Below are positions 1 to 7,600 of a stretch of DNA of 22,435 nt, in pieces. Below the pieces are notes generated by a model that saw only the letters and a list, made by a program, of their open reading frames with translations, was not told the DNA's origin and ran no database searches. This stretch comes from JAJBWD01 sp041821285 (GTDB lineage: Bacteria; Bacillota; Clostridia; Clostridiales; Clostridiaceae). The translations under genes and the position numbers were made by a program. The stretch lies in the NCBI GenBank assembly GCA_041821285.1, contig JBGUER010000029.1, positions 1 to 22,435 on the forward strand, given 5' to 3'. Within the stretch, counting starts at the first letter, position 1. Each line of letters starts with the position of its first letter.

Positions 1-46
1 GCTCAAAATTAAAATTAAAAAATTTTTGAAAAATCATTGACTTTAA

Positions 47-76
47 TTAGCTGGTCTAAAGACTCTTTTCAGCTAA
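47..76. repeat. Imperfect inverted repeat upstream of the ferredoxin promoter
   Basis: TTAGCTG (47-53) pairs with CAGCTAA (70-76), and inside it GTC (54-56) pairs with GAC (61-63) around a TAAA loop, leaving TCTTTT unpaired. Neither side is followed by a clean T-run, so it is a weak terminator candidate. It could end a gene lying to the left of the window or be a regulatory structure. Apart from this and the promoter, I see nothing in positions 1-188. Confidence 0.3.
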
Positions 77-107
77 CTAAAATTATTATACAAATAATTT
101 TTTCCTA

Positions 108-136
108 TTGCAATTTATTTAATAATATATTATAAT
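108..136 (+). promoter_or_regulatory. Promoter of the ferredoxin gene
   Basis: TTGCAA (108-113) and a perfect TATAAT (131-136) are separated by exactly 17 bp, matching a vegetative sigma-A type promoter. The predicted start of transcription is near 143, giving a leader of about 46 nt. Confidence 0.75.
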
Positions 137-142
137 TTATTT

Positions 143-159
143 ATACCCCCTGTGGGTAT
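143..159 (+). promoter_or_regulatory. Candidate operator: ATACCC-N5-GGGTAT inverted repeat
   Basis: The 17-nt element ATACCCCCTGTGGGTAT has perfect 6-bp arms and begins at the predicted transcription start. A GC-rich core flanked by ATAC/GTAT is the general form of operators bound by CsoR/CstR/RcnR-family (DUF156) repressors. No such repressor gene is in the window, so the assignment is inference. It could instead be a short hairpin in the 5' leader. Confidence 0.45.
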
Positions 160-188
160 CAATACGATTTTAATTGGAGGAATAATAT

Positions 189-392
189 ATGAAAAAAGCT
201 TTCATTAATCCTAATATTTGCGATAAATCCCCATTTTGTGTTTCTAAAAGAGCTTGTCCTGTAGGTGCTATAACTCAAGGAAAGTCTGGCTTCTTTTCTG
301 CAGATACACCTAAAGTTGATAAAGATAAATGCGTAGGTTGTGGTAAATGCGTTAGCGTATGCCCACATCAAGCAGTTTCAATGAAAAACTAA
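189..392 (+). CDS. Small 4Fe-4S ferredoxin with an atypical first cluster motif
   Basis: A 67-residue low-potential electron carrier of the bacterial ferredoxin fold, expected in the cytoplasm. The C-terminal half has a canonical motif, Cys48-x2-Cys51-x2-Cys54-x3-Cys58-Pro. The N-terminal half keeps the Cys-Pro-Val-Gly-Ala-Ile signature (Cys23-Pro24), but the spacing before it is Cys11-x5-Cys17-x5-Cys23 and only three cysteines are present, seven in all instead of eight. One 4Fe-4S cluster (Cys48, 51, 54 plus Cys23) looks secure; the second is uncertain. The start is well supported by GGAGG at 176-180, eight bases upstream of the ATG. The gene is monocistronic, has its own promoter and terminator, and is the only plus-strand gene here. 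Its redox partner cannot be told from the sequence. Confidence 0.88.
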   Translation: MKKAFINPNICDKSPFCVSKRACPVGAITQGKSGFFSADTPKVDKDKCVGCGKCVSVCPHQAVSMKN

Positions 393-430
393 GATCATTA
401 CCTTAAAGTTAAATAACCTTAATAAAATAA

Positions 431-451
431 CCCGGCTAAGCCGGGCTTTTT
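431..451 (+). terminator. Rho-independent terminator of the ferredoxin gene, possibly bidirectional
   Basis: CCCGGC (431-436) and GCCGGG (440-445) form a very GC-rich 6-bp stem with a TAA loop, followed by CTTTTT. It abuts the TGA stop of the convergent DUF1540 gene. On the minus strand the stem is followed by a looser T-rich run, so it may end both transcripts. Confidence 0.85.
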
Positions 452-810
452 CACTCTTTAAAAGTTTGACATGAAGTTTGTGTTACATCCCTTGCGTTTG
501 GTCCATATATTTCTACATCTGGTGCTGAACAATGCCTTTCTACATTATAACTGCAATTGGTGGCAGTGCATGCTATTTTAGGTGCTAATACATCCTTATC
601 ATCCGAAAACATTTGCTTAAACTCTCCCGCATAATTTATGTTAGCTAAGCTTTTAAATGCATTTTTTATTCCAGCTTCTTGAAAGCTTTCACATTCCGTT
701 TCTGCACCTGCATGAGAATTTAATCCTTGAATATTAATTTTTTTTGAAGAACAAAACCCATTCATATTATGAACACAATTTGCAGCACTACAATGTAAAT
801 TATTTTCCAT
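451..810 (-). CDS. Tandem DUF1540 cysteine-rich protein
   Basis: A small protein made of two copies of the DUF1540 domain, a clostridial cysteine-rich family without an assigned function. Each copy has the pattern Cys-x4-Cys-x7-Cys-x19-Cys, at residues 9-42 and 83-116 of the longest frame, with a repeated Asn-Cys context and a Cys-x-Thr/Ser-Phe ending. Four cysteines per repeat suggest a metal site or disulfides, which is inference. The linker (about 46-80) has no recognisable motif and there is no signal peptide. Two in-frame ATGs exist, at 816 and 810. GGGAGG (818-823) lies one base from the first and seven from the second, so I chose 810 (119 residues). I see no confident promoter in the 82 bp upstream, so it may be cotranscribed with the DUF554 gene. 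Confidence 0.85.
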   Translation of the reverse strand: MENNLHCSAANCVHNMNGFCSSKKINIQGLNSHAGAETECESFQEAGIKNAFKSLANINYAGEFKQMFSDDKDVLAPKIACTATNCSYNVERHCSAPDVEIYGPNARDVTQTSCQTFKE

Positions 811-892
811 ATTCATTCCTCCCTTTAATAGCTTCCTTATTATTTTTAGTTTTTTAAGAGAATTTATACTATGAATATAGAATAAAATTTTT

Positions 893-1591
893 TTAAAACA
901 AATTTGATATTATATAGTATATTATAGGAATAAATATAGCTGGAATATAATTAGCCAGTTTTAATTTTGTTATTTTAAGCATATTTAATCCTATTCCTAT
1001 AATTAGAATACTTCCTATTGCAGTAATATCTAATATAACAGACTCCACTAAAACCCCACTTAGAAGCGATGCTAATAAAGTTATAGAACCTTGATATATG
1101 AAAACAGCTACCGCTGAAAGCATAACTCCTATTCCAAGTGTAGATGCAAATATAATAGAACTTACTCCATCGAGCATTGATTTAATATAAAGTGTTTTAT
1201 AATCTGCACTAAGTCCTGCATCAATAGACCCAACTATTGCCATGGCACCTACACAAAATAATAAAGAAGCTGTTACAAACCCTTCAGAAACTTTTCCAAA
1301 CTTTTCATTTTCGCCATTGCCTTTAAATTTTTTTTCTAACCTATCTCCCAATTTTATTAAAGCTCGATCAATATCTATTAATTCTCCAATAAATCCACCT
1401 ATTACTATAGAAATAATAATAAGAAGAGTATTACTACTTTTCAAAGAACCAGATATGCCTATTACTAGAACACAAAGGGCTAGTCCATCTATAAGTGTCT
1501 TACTTATTTTTTCTGGAATTCCTCCCTTTAAAAACAAACCTAAAATACTTCCTAATATAATTGCTATAGTATTTACTAAAACGCCTTTCAT
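893..1591 (-). CDS. DUF554 family integral membrane protein
   Basis: A 232-residue polytopic membrane protein of the DUF554 (YdfK/YqgA-like) family, whose function is not established. Hydrophobic segments can be seen at about 4-20, 37-53, 56-70, 104-120, 143-165, 168-190, 193-210 and 214-230. Between the third and fourth lies a charged cytoplasmic-looking stretch rich in Lys/Glu (about 75-100). Glycine-rich patches such as GGFIGELIDID are typical of the family. The ATG at 1591 is preceded by a GGGGGA ribosome binding site. The gene lies between the pyk 3' noncoding region and the DUF1540 gene. Transport or channel activity is possible, but nothing in the sequence names a substrate. Confidence 0.85.
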   Translation of the reverse strand: MKGVLVNTIAIILGSILGLFLKGGIPEKISKTLIDGLALCVLVIGISGSLKSSNTLLIIISIVIGGFIGELIDIDRALIKLGDRLEKKFKGNGENEKFGKVSEGFVTASLLFCVGAMAIVGSIDAGLSADYKTLYIKSMLDGVSSIIFASTLGIGVMLSAVAVFIYQGSITLLASLLSGVLVESVILDITAIGSILIIGIGLNMLKITKLKLANYIPAIFIPIIYYIISNLF

Positions 1592-1630
1592 TTTTTATCC
1601 CCCAGTAACTCTTGATTTAAATTAATATTA

Positions 1631-1660
1631 ATATTACCATAAAATCTATCAATATTGCAA
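1631..1660 (-). promoter_or_regulatory. Candidate promoter of the DUF554 gene
   Basis: On the minus strand TTGCAA (1655-1660) and TAATAT (1631-1636) are 18 bp apart. An alternative pair, TTGATA (1647-1652) and TAATAT (1625-1630), is 16 bp apart. Either would give a leader of about 30 nt before the DUF554 start. It lies just downstream of the hairpin at 1666-1707, so DUF554 need not depend on read-through. Confidence 0.5.
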
Positions 1661-1665
1661 AGTAT

Positions 1666-1707
1666 AAAAAAAGTGCACCATTAGATGTGACTCACATCCT
1701 AGGTGCA
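1666..1707 (-). terminator. Long hairpin plus T-run downstream of pyk
   Basis: Read on the minus strand, TGCACC (1707-1702) pairs with GGTGCA (1679-1674). The enclosed GATGTGA and TCACATC arms (1698-1684) pair perfectly around a single base, so the structure is two stacked stems with a small internal loop. It is followed by C and seven T residues (1672-1666), which makes it a minus-strand terminator. It sits about 130 bp beyond the pyk stop. Confidence 0.75.
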
Positions 1708-1753
1708 AAAATCAGTTGCCATTATTCAAATTATTACCATAATTAAAATAAAT
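1666..1753 (-). ncRNA. Candidate small RNA or transcribed leader between pyk and the DUF554 gene
   Basis: A good promoter (1760-1788) predicts a transcript starting near 1753 and ending at a hairpin plus T-run at 1666-1707, so about 88 nt. There is no convincing coding capacity. The only small frame is a 7-codon one (1722-1699), without a ribosome binding site, that runs into the hairpin. I recognise no known riboswitch or sRNA family. Alternatives are a leader controlling DUF554 by termination, or simply the 3' untranslated region of pyk. Confidence 0.4.
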
Positions 1754-1759
1754 ATACTT

Positions 1760-1788
1760 AGTATATCATTATATATAAAATTTTTCAA
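1760..1788 (-). promoter_or_regulatory. Promoter in the pyk/DUF554 intergenic region
   Basis: On the minus strand TTGAAA (1788-1783) and TATACT (1765-1760) are separated by exactly 17 bp. The -10 element lies within TATACTTAGTATA (1753-1765), a short palindrome. The next gene start is more than 160 bp downstream, with a terminator hairpin in between, which points to a small RNA or an attenuated leader. Confidence 0.55.
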
Positions 1789-1833
1789 GTTTGTTTTACA
1801 TTTTTGTATAAATTTTCAAAATTTTTTTATATT

Positions 1834-3588
1834 TTATGTGGTACTTGACTTTCCACTATATACTACGCCTCTTAGTGTATCCATGGTTATAAATGAACCA
1901 GTTTTCAAAACAGAACAAGCACCCTCTGCATTTGTTATTAAAGGAATCTCTTTTACTATACATTCTATAGCCATATCAGATGTTAATCCGCCTTCTTCAG
2001 CTATTATTCCAGATACCTTATCAATAACTGTTAAATACTCTTTATCTAAAGATTTAGCTACTAAAATATCTCCTTGTTCTATATATTCCAAATCAGAATT
2101 TTTATCTATTATTTTAGCTGTACCATAGGCAGGATTATTTCCAACACCTTTACCATTAACTAATATATCACCAACTATATGTACCTTTAACATATTAGTA
2201 GTACCAGATGAAGTAACAGGTATTCCAGCTGCTATAACAACTAAATCTCCTTTATTTACATATTTAGTTTCAAGCGCTGTATCTACAGAATCCTTAACTA
2301 ATTCATCAGTTGTAACAAATTGATCAGTGAGAATTGGTCTTACTCCAAAATTTAAAGCTAACCCATATCCTACATTTTTGTTTGGAGTAGCTGCAATAAT
2401 AGCGCAACCTGGTCTATATTTTGCTACAAGTCTTGCTGTATTTCCACTTTGAGTAGCTGTTATAATAGCTTTTGCCCCAAGTTCTAAAGCTGTAGTACAT
2501 GTAGCTATAGCTATAGCATTTGCTACATTTCTAATTCCTTCATATTCTTTTGATTTAAATCTCTTACCATATTTAATTTCATTTTCTGTAGTTTCTGCTA
2601 TTTTTGACATAGTTGTTGCTGATTCCACAGGATATTTACCAAAAGCAGTTTCTCCAGATAACATAATAGCATCTGTTCCATCATAAATTGCATTAGCTAT
2701 ATCTGAAACTTCAGCTCTTGTAGGCCTTGGATTTCTTACCATAGAGTCAAGCATTTGAGTTGCAATAACAACAGGTTTCCCAGCATTATTACATCTTTTT
2801 ATTATCATCTTTTGAGTAATAGGAACCATATCTATAGGAATACATACTCCTAAATCTCCTCTTGCTACCATTATAGCATCTGATAATTTAAGTATCTCAT
2901 CTATATTTTTAACGCCTTCTTCATCCTCTATTTTAGCTATTATTTTTACATTTTCTCCACCAAAATGAGTTAAAATTTTTCTAATTGCAACTACATCACT
3001 AGCTTTTCTTATAAATGAAGCTGCTACCATATCAACTCCCACTTTGCAACCGAATTTTAAATCTTCTATATCTTTTTCAGTTAAAGCAGGTAATCTTACA
3101 GAAGCTCCAATAACATTTACATTTTTCTTACTTCCTACAACTCCATTATTTTGAACTATACATTTTATCTTATTTTCTTCTACATTTACTACTTTTAGAC
3201 TTACTAGTCCATCGTTAATCATTATTAAATTTCCAGGTTTTACATCTTCATGAAGTTTATCATAGGAAACTGTACACATTTTTTCATTTCCTAAAATATC
3301 TTCTCCACAAATTACAGTAAATTCTTGATTTTCTGTTAACAAAACTTCTTTTTTTTCAAAATCTCCACACCTTATTTCAGGTCCTTTTGTATCTAATATT
3401 ATAGCTATCGGTCTATTGTACTTTTCCCTTAATTTTTTAACAAGTTCTATTCTTTTTCCATGTTCTTCATGGTCACCATGTGAAAAATTATGTCTTGAAG
3501 CACTCATTCCTGTCTCTATAAGCTTTGATAATATTTCTTCGTTTTCACTAGTTGGGCCAACGGTAAAAATTAGTTTTGTTTTTATCAT
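1834..3588 (-). CDS. pyk: Pyruvate kinase with C-terminal PEP-utilising domain
   Basis: Converts phosphoenolpyruvate and ADP to pyruvate and ATP, the last step of glycolysis, in the cytoplasm. The catalytic barrel (about 1-335) shows Arg32 and NFSHGD, LDTKGPEIRCG, the AKIEDEEG lysine-acid motif, MVARGDLG and MLSGETAFGKYP. The inserted B domain is at about 70-170, and the allosteric C domain runs to about 475. A further roughly 105-residue PEP-utilising (PEPut) domain follows, giving 584 residues, as in Bacillus-type enzymes. In that extra domain the motif usually written GGLTSHAA reads GGLTSDMA, so Asp538 replaces the histidine. The ATG at 3588 follows AAGGGATGAT and lies 15 bp after the pfkA stop, indicating cotranscription with pfkA. 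Confidence 0.97.
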   Translation of the reverse strand: MIKTKLIFTVGPTSENEEILSKLIETGMSASRHNFSHGDHEEHGKRIELVKKLREKYNRPIAIILDTKGPEIRCGDFEKKEVLLTENQEFTVICGEDILGNEKMCTVSYDKLHEDVKPGNLIMINDGLVSLKVVNVEENKIKCIVQNNGVVGSKKNVNVIGASVRLPALTEKDIEDLKFGCKVGVDMVAASFIRKASDVVAIRKILTHFGGENVKIIAKIEDEEGVKNIDEILKLSDAIMVARGDLGVCIPIDMVPITQKMIIKRCNNAGKPVVIATQMLDSMVRNPRPTRAEVSDIANAIYDGTDAIMLSGETAFGKYPVESATTMSKIAETTENEIKYGKRFKSKEYEGIRNVANAIAIATCTTALELGAKAIITATQSGNTARLVAKYRPGCAIIAATPNKNVGYGLALNFGVRPILTDQFVTTDELVKDSVDTALETKYVNKGDLVVIAAGIPVTSSGTTNMLKVHIVGDILVNGKGVGNNPAYGTAKIIDKNSDLEYIEQGDILVAKSLDKEYLTVIDKVSGIIAEEGGLTSDMAIECIVKEIPLITNAEGACSVLKTGSFITMDTLRGVVYSGKSSTT

Positions 3589-3603
3589 TTTATCATCCCT
3601 TCT

Positions 3604-4563
3604 TTAATAAGATAATGTTTTTGAAATATCATACAACCTTTGATTAAATTTACTTTCTAGTGCTAAAGCTTCATCTATATCCATATCAATGATATCATTT
3701 CCATGAACTCCAACAACTCTTGCAGATTTCCCTTCTTCTAGTAATTCTACTGCTCTATATCCTAATCTTGATGCTAATATTCTATCCTGAGCTGTTGGGC
3801 TACCACCTCTTTGAATATGTCCTAAAATAGTAGCACGAGTAGATATTCCAGTTATTTCTTCAACCTGTTTAGCTAAATCATTAGCTCCACCAACACCCTC
3901 AGCTAAAAGAATAAGATTATGTTGTTTGCCGTGTTGTTTATCTTCTATTATGCTTCTACAAAGCTCATCTTTATTAAATCCTTTTTCAGGAATAATAACA
4001 CTTTCAGCACCGCCTGCAATACCTGCATAAAGTGCTAAATCTCCGCAATTTCTTCCCATTACTTCTACTATACTAACTCTTCCATGAGACGAAGATGTGT
4101 CTCTTAATTTATTTATAGCATCTAAAACTGTATTTAGTGCTGTATCAAACCCTATTGTATAATCTGTATATACAAGATCATTATCTATAGTTCCTGGAAT
4201 TCCTATAGTACTTATTCCAAGTTGAGATAAAAGTTGTGCTCCATGAAAAGATCCATCTCCACCAATAACAACTAATCCTTCTATTCCAAATACTTTTAAA
4301 ATATTTGCAGCCTTTTGTCTTCCTGCTGGGTCTTTAAATTCTTCACATCTAGCAGTTTTAAGAATTGTTCCACCTCTTTGAATAATGTCAGATACACTAT
4401 TTCTATCCATTTCATATATCTCACCATTAATAAGGCCTCTATATCCTCTTTTTATACCCATTACTCTTATTCCGTGGTCTACTCCAGTTCTTACTACTGC
4501 TCGAATGGCAGCATTCATTCCTGGTGCATCTCCACCACTTGTTAATATTCCAATAGTTTTCAT
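3604..4563 (-). CDS. pfkA: ATP-dependent 6-phosphofructokinase
   Basis: Phosphorylates fructose 6-phosphate with ATP, the committed step of glycolysis; cytoplasmic, and a tetramer in related bacteria. At 319 residues it has the usual length. Visible motifs are the N-terminal TSGGDAPGMN (8-17), GGDGSF (101-106), the catalytic GTIDND with Asp127, the MGRNCGDLA substrate loop, and HIQRGGSPTAQDR near the C-terminus. Gly104 and Gly124 are the residues associated with ATP use; pyrophosphate-dependent enzymes usually carry Asp and Lys there. AAGGAGG lies nine bases before the ATG. It is first in a two-gene operon with pyk, behind its own promoter and downstream of dnaE, a conserved Firmicutes order. 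Confidence 0.97.
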   Translation of the reverse strand: MKTIGILTSGGDAPGMNAAIRAVVRTGVDHGIRVMGIKRGYRGLINGEIYEMDRNSVSDIIQRGGTILKTARCEEFKDPAGRQKAANILKVFGIEGLVVIGGDGSFHGAQLLSQLGISTIGIPGTIDNDLVYTDYTIGFDTALNTVLDAINKLRDTSSSHGRVSIVEVMGRNCGDLALYAGIAGGAESVIIPEKGFNKDELCRSIIEDKQHGKQHNLILLAEGVGGANDLAKQVEEITGISTRATILGHIQRGGSPTAQDRILASRLGYRAVELLEEGKSARVVGVHGNDIIDMDIDEALALESKFNQRLYDISKTLSY

Positions 4564-4621
4564 TTATTTTTGCCTCCTTGGTATTCTACTTCATTATCTT
4601 TAATTTAGCTCACCATACTAT

Positions 4622-4650
4622 ATTTTAAAGTAAAATATTAAAATATTCAA
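4622..4650 (-). promoter_or_regulatory. Promoter of the pfkA-pyk operon
   Basis: On the minus strand TTGAAT (4650-4645) and TAAAAT (4627-4622) have a 17-bp spacer. Transcription is predicted to start near 4615, about 50 nt before the pfkA ATG. I see no clear terminator between dnaE and this promoter, so some read-through from dnaE is likely. Confidence 0.65.
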
Positions 4651-4665
4651 TATATTTCTACTATA

Positions 4666-7600
4666 TTATAAGAATTTAATACAATCTTCTCCAAATTTTG
4701 ATATAAGATTACGTCTAGCTTCCTCACAATCTCTAATATAGTAATTTCTGGCTACAATATATTTTTTTCTATCTTCTTTAGTACATATATATACTGGGAC
4801 ATTTCCTTTATATTCTAAAGCTATACTTTGAAAATCTTCTTTAGATTTATTTATTTCATCTTTTTTAACTAGAATATAAATTGCATTGCTATTATATTTG
4901 GATAGTTCTACTATAGATTGACATAATATTTTAGGTTGCTCTTCTTCTTTAATGCTTACTCTTCCATTTATAAGTACAAGTCCATCTTCTACTAATAAAT
5001 CTTTAAATCTTTCATAAGTTTTGGGAAAAATAATAACCTCAATAGTTCCATACATATCCTCTAAAAGTATAAAAGCCATCATTTTATTTGTCCTAGTTAT
5101 TTTCTTCGTAACCTTAGATATTATTCCACCTAAAATAACTTTATCTTCATCTTTTATTGAATCCTGCACAGATTTTTCTATATCATTATCTATGGAATCC
5201 TCACCTTCTAAAGCTACATCATTTGTAATATCCGATATTTTATTGCTGGTTTTATTTCTTAATTCTTTTTCATACTCCTCTAAGGGATGACCTGAAATAT
5301 AAAGTCCTGTCATTTCTTTTTCCATTGCCAAAATATGTTTCTTATCAAATTCTTCAATATTAGGATATTTAACTACAATACCTTCAGTATCATCTTGAAG
5401 TGAATTAAATAAACTAACCTGACCTTTTATTGTCCTCTTTTTTTCTCTAGATACACCATCTATTATTTTATCGTAAACACCAAGCATCTTAGATCTATAA
5501 ACATTAAAACCATCCAAGGCTCCAGCTCTTATTAAACTTTCAATTGTCCTCTTATTTACAGAAGTTAAATCAATGGAATTTATAAAATCAACCAAATCAG
5601 TAAATTCGCCTTTTTTTTCTCGAACTTCTACAATGCTATCTATCGCACCTGCGCCTACATTTTTAATAGCTGCTAATCCAAAGCGAATAGAATTATCATG
5701 AACAGTAAACCTACCATAGCTTTTATTTATATCCGGCGGCAAACACTCTATTTTACTATCCCTTGCATATCTTAGATAATAAGCAACTTTTTCTGAACTT
5801 CCCATAAATGAATTTAACATAGCAGCTACATATTCTTGAGGATAATACCTTATAAGATATGCAGTTTGATATGCTATAACCGCATAAGCCGCAGCATGAG
5901 ATTTGTTAAAAGCGTAAGATGCAAAATCCATCATCTGATCAAATATTTTATTTCCAGCTTCAACGCTTATACCATTTCTTATGCAACCTTTAACTAATAC
6001 TACTCCATTTTCTTCTATTCCATGTATGAAATTTTTTCTTTCTTCTTCCATAACTTTATATTTTTTCTTGGACATAACTCTTCTAACCAAATCAGATCTT
6101 CCATAGGAATATCCGCCTAACTCTCTAACTATCTCCATTACCTGTTCTTGGTAAACCATACATCCATATGTTACATCTAAAATAGGTTTTAATTTATCAG
6201 TGTCATATACTATATTATTAGGATTTTTCTTGTTTTCTATGTATCTTGGTATTTCTGCCATAGGCCCTGGTCTATAAAGACTTATTCCAGCTATAATGTC
6301 CTCTAGGGAATCTGGTTTTAATTCTTTCATAAAAGAAGTCATACCAGGAGATTCCAGCTGAAAAGCTCCTACTGTTTTACCTTCACTTATCATACTGTAT
6401 ACATTTTTATCATTTAAATCTATCTCATCTACATCTATATCTATGTTTCTATTTGATTTTACATTTAATAAAGTATCCCTTATTACTGTAAGTGTCCTAA
6501 GACCCAAAAAATCCATTTTAAGTAATCCAAGCTCTTCTAAAGTTCCCATAGTAAACTGAGTTACTATAGATCCCTCATTTTTTGTTAAAGGCACAAAATT
6601 CACAAGAGGTTCAGATGCTATAACTACTCCTGCTGCATGAGTTGAAGTATGTCTTGGAAGTCCTTCTAAAGATTTTGCAACATTAATAAGGTCAGAAACT
6701 CTAGAGTCTTCTTCATATAAATCATTTAAATCTTGATTTATTTCTAAAGCTTTTTCTATATTTATATTTAAAATAGCTGGAATCATCTTAGCTATTTTAT
6801 CTACTTCACTATAAGAATAATTCATAGCCCTTCCAGTATCTCGAATACAAACTCTAGCTGCCATAGTTCCAAACGTAACTATTTGAGATACATTTTCTTC
6901 ACCATACTTAGACACAACATAATCTATAACTTCTTGTCTTCTTTCATAACAAAAATCAGAATCTATATCTGGCATAGAAACTCTTTCTGGATTTAAAAAT
7001 CTTTCAAATATAAGGTTATATTTTATAGGATCTATCTTTGTAATATTTAAACAATACGCAACAAGAGATCCCGCAGCACTTCCTCTTCCAGGACCTGTCA
7101 TAATCTCATTTTCATCAGCATACCTAATGAAATCCCAAACAATCAAGAAATAATCCACATAACCCATCTTTTTTATGATTGAAAGTTCATATTCTAATCT
7201 TTCTTCAAGTAATTTATCTATATTTCCATATTTTTTTAAAAGACCTTTGTAACATAAATCTTTTAAATACAAATAAGCATCAACATTATCATCTAAAGGA
7301 AATTTAGGAAGATGAGATACATGAAATTCATAATCAAAATTACATTCATCGGCTATTTTAACTGTATTTTGCAAAGCTTCTTTTGCATAAGAAAATTCAT
7401 TGTACATTTCTTCTTTAGATTTTAAATAAAACTCATCTGAAGGATATCTCATCCTATTTTCATCTTCTAGAGTTTTCCCTGTTTGAATACAAAGTAAAAT
7501 ATCATGAGCCTTTGCATCCTCTTTATTTATATAATGTACATCATTAGATGCAATTAACGGAATATCAAGTTTTTTAGAAAGCTTTATGAGTTCTTCATTT

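Noticed and set aside
47..76. Inverted repeat as a terminator of a gene left of the window
   Set aside because: No T-run follows on either strand and the stem has an asymmetric bulge; kept only as a low-confidence repeat.
159..371. Minus-strand open frame opposite the ferredoxin gene
   Set aside because: It has no ribosome binding site, no recognisable motif, and covers a well-supported ferredoxin frame with its own promoter, RBS and terminator.
833..870. CATAGTATA on the minus strand resembling a forespore sigma-factor -10 upstream of the DUF1540 gene
   Set aside because: No matching -35 is seen at the expected distance, so a sporulation promoter is not supported.
1684..1698. TGTGA and TCACA arms resembling a CRP/FNR-type binding site
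   Set aside because: The half-sites are separated by one base instead of about six and they form the inner stem of a hairpin with a T-run, so a terminator explains them better.
1703..2128. Plus-strand open frame covering the end of pyk and the intergenic region
   Set aside because: It is antisense to the conserved PEP-utilising domain of pyruvate kinase, lacks an RBS, and its start lies in the terminator hairpin.
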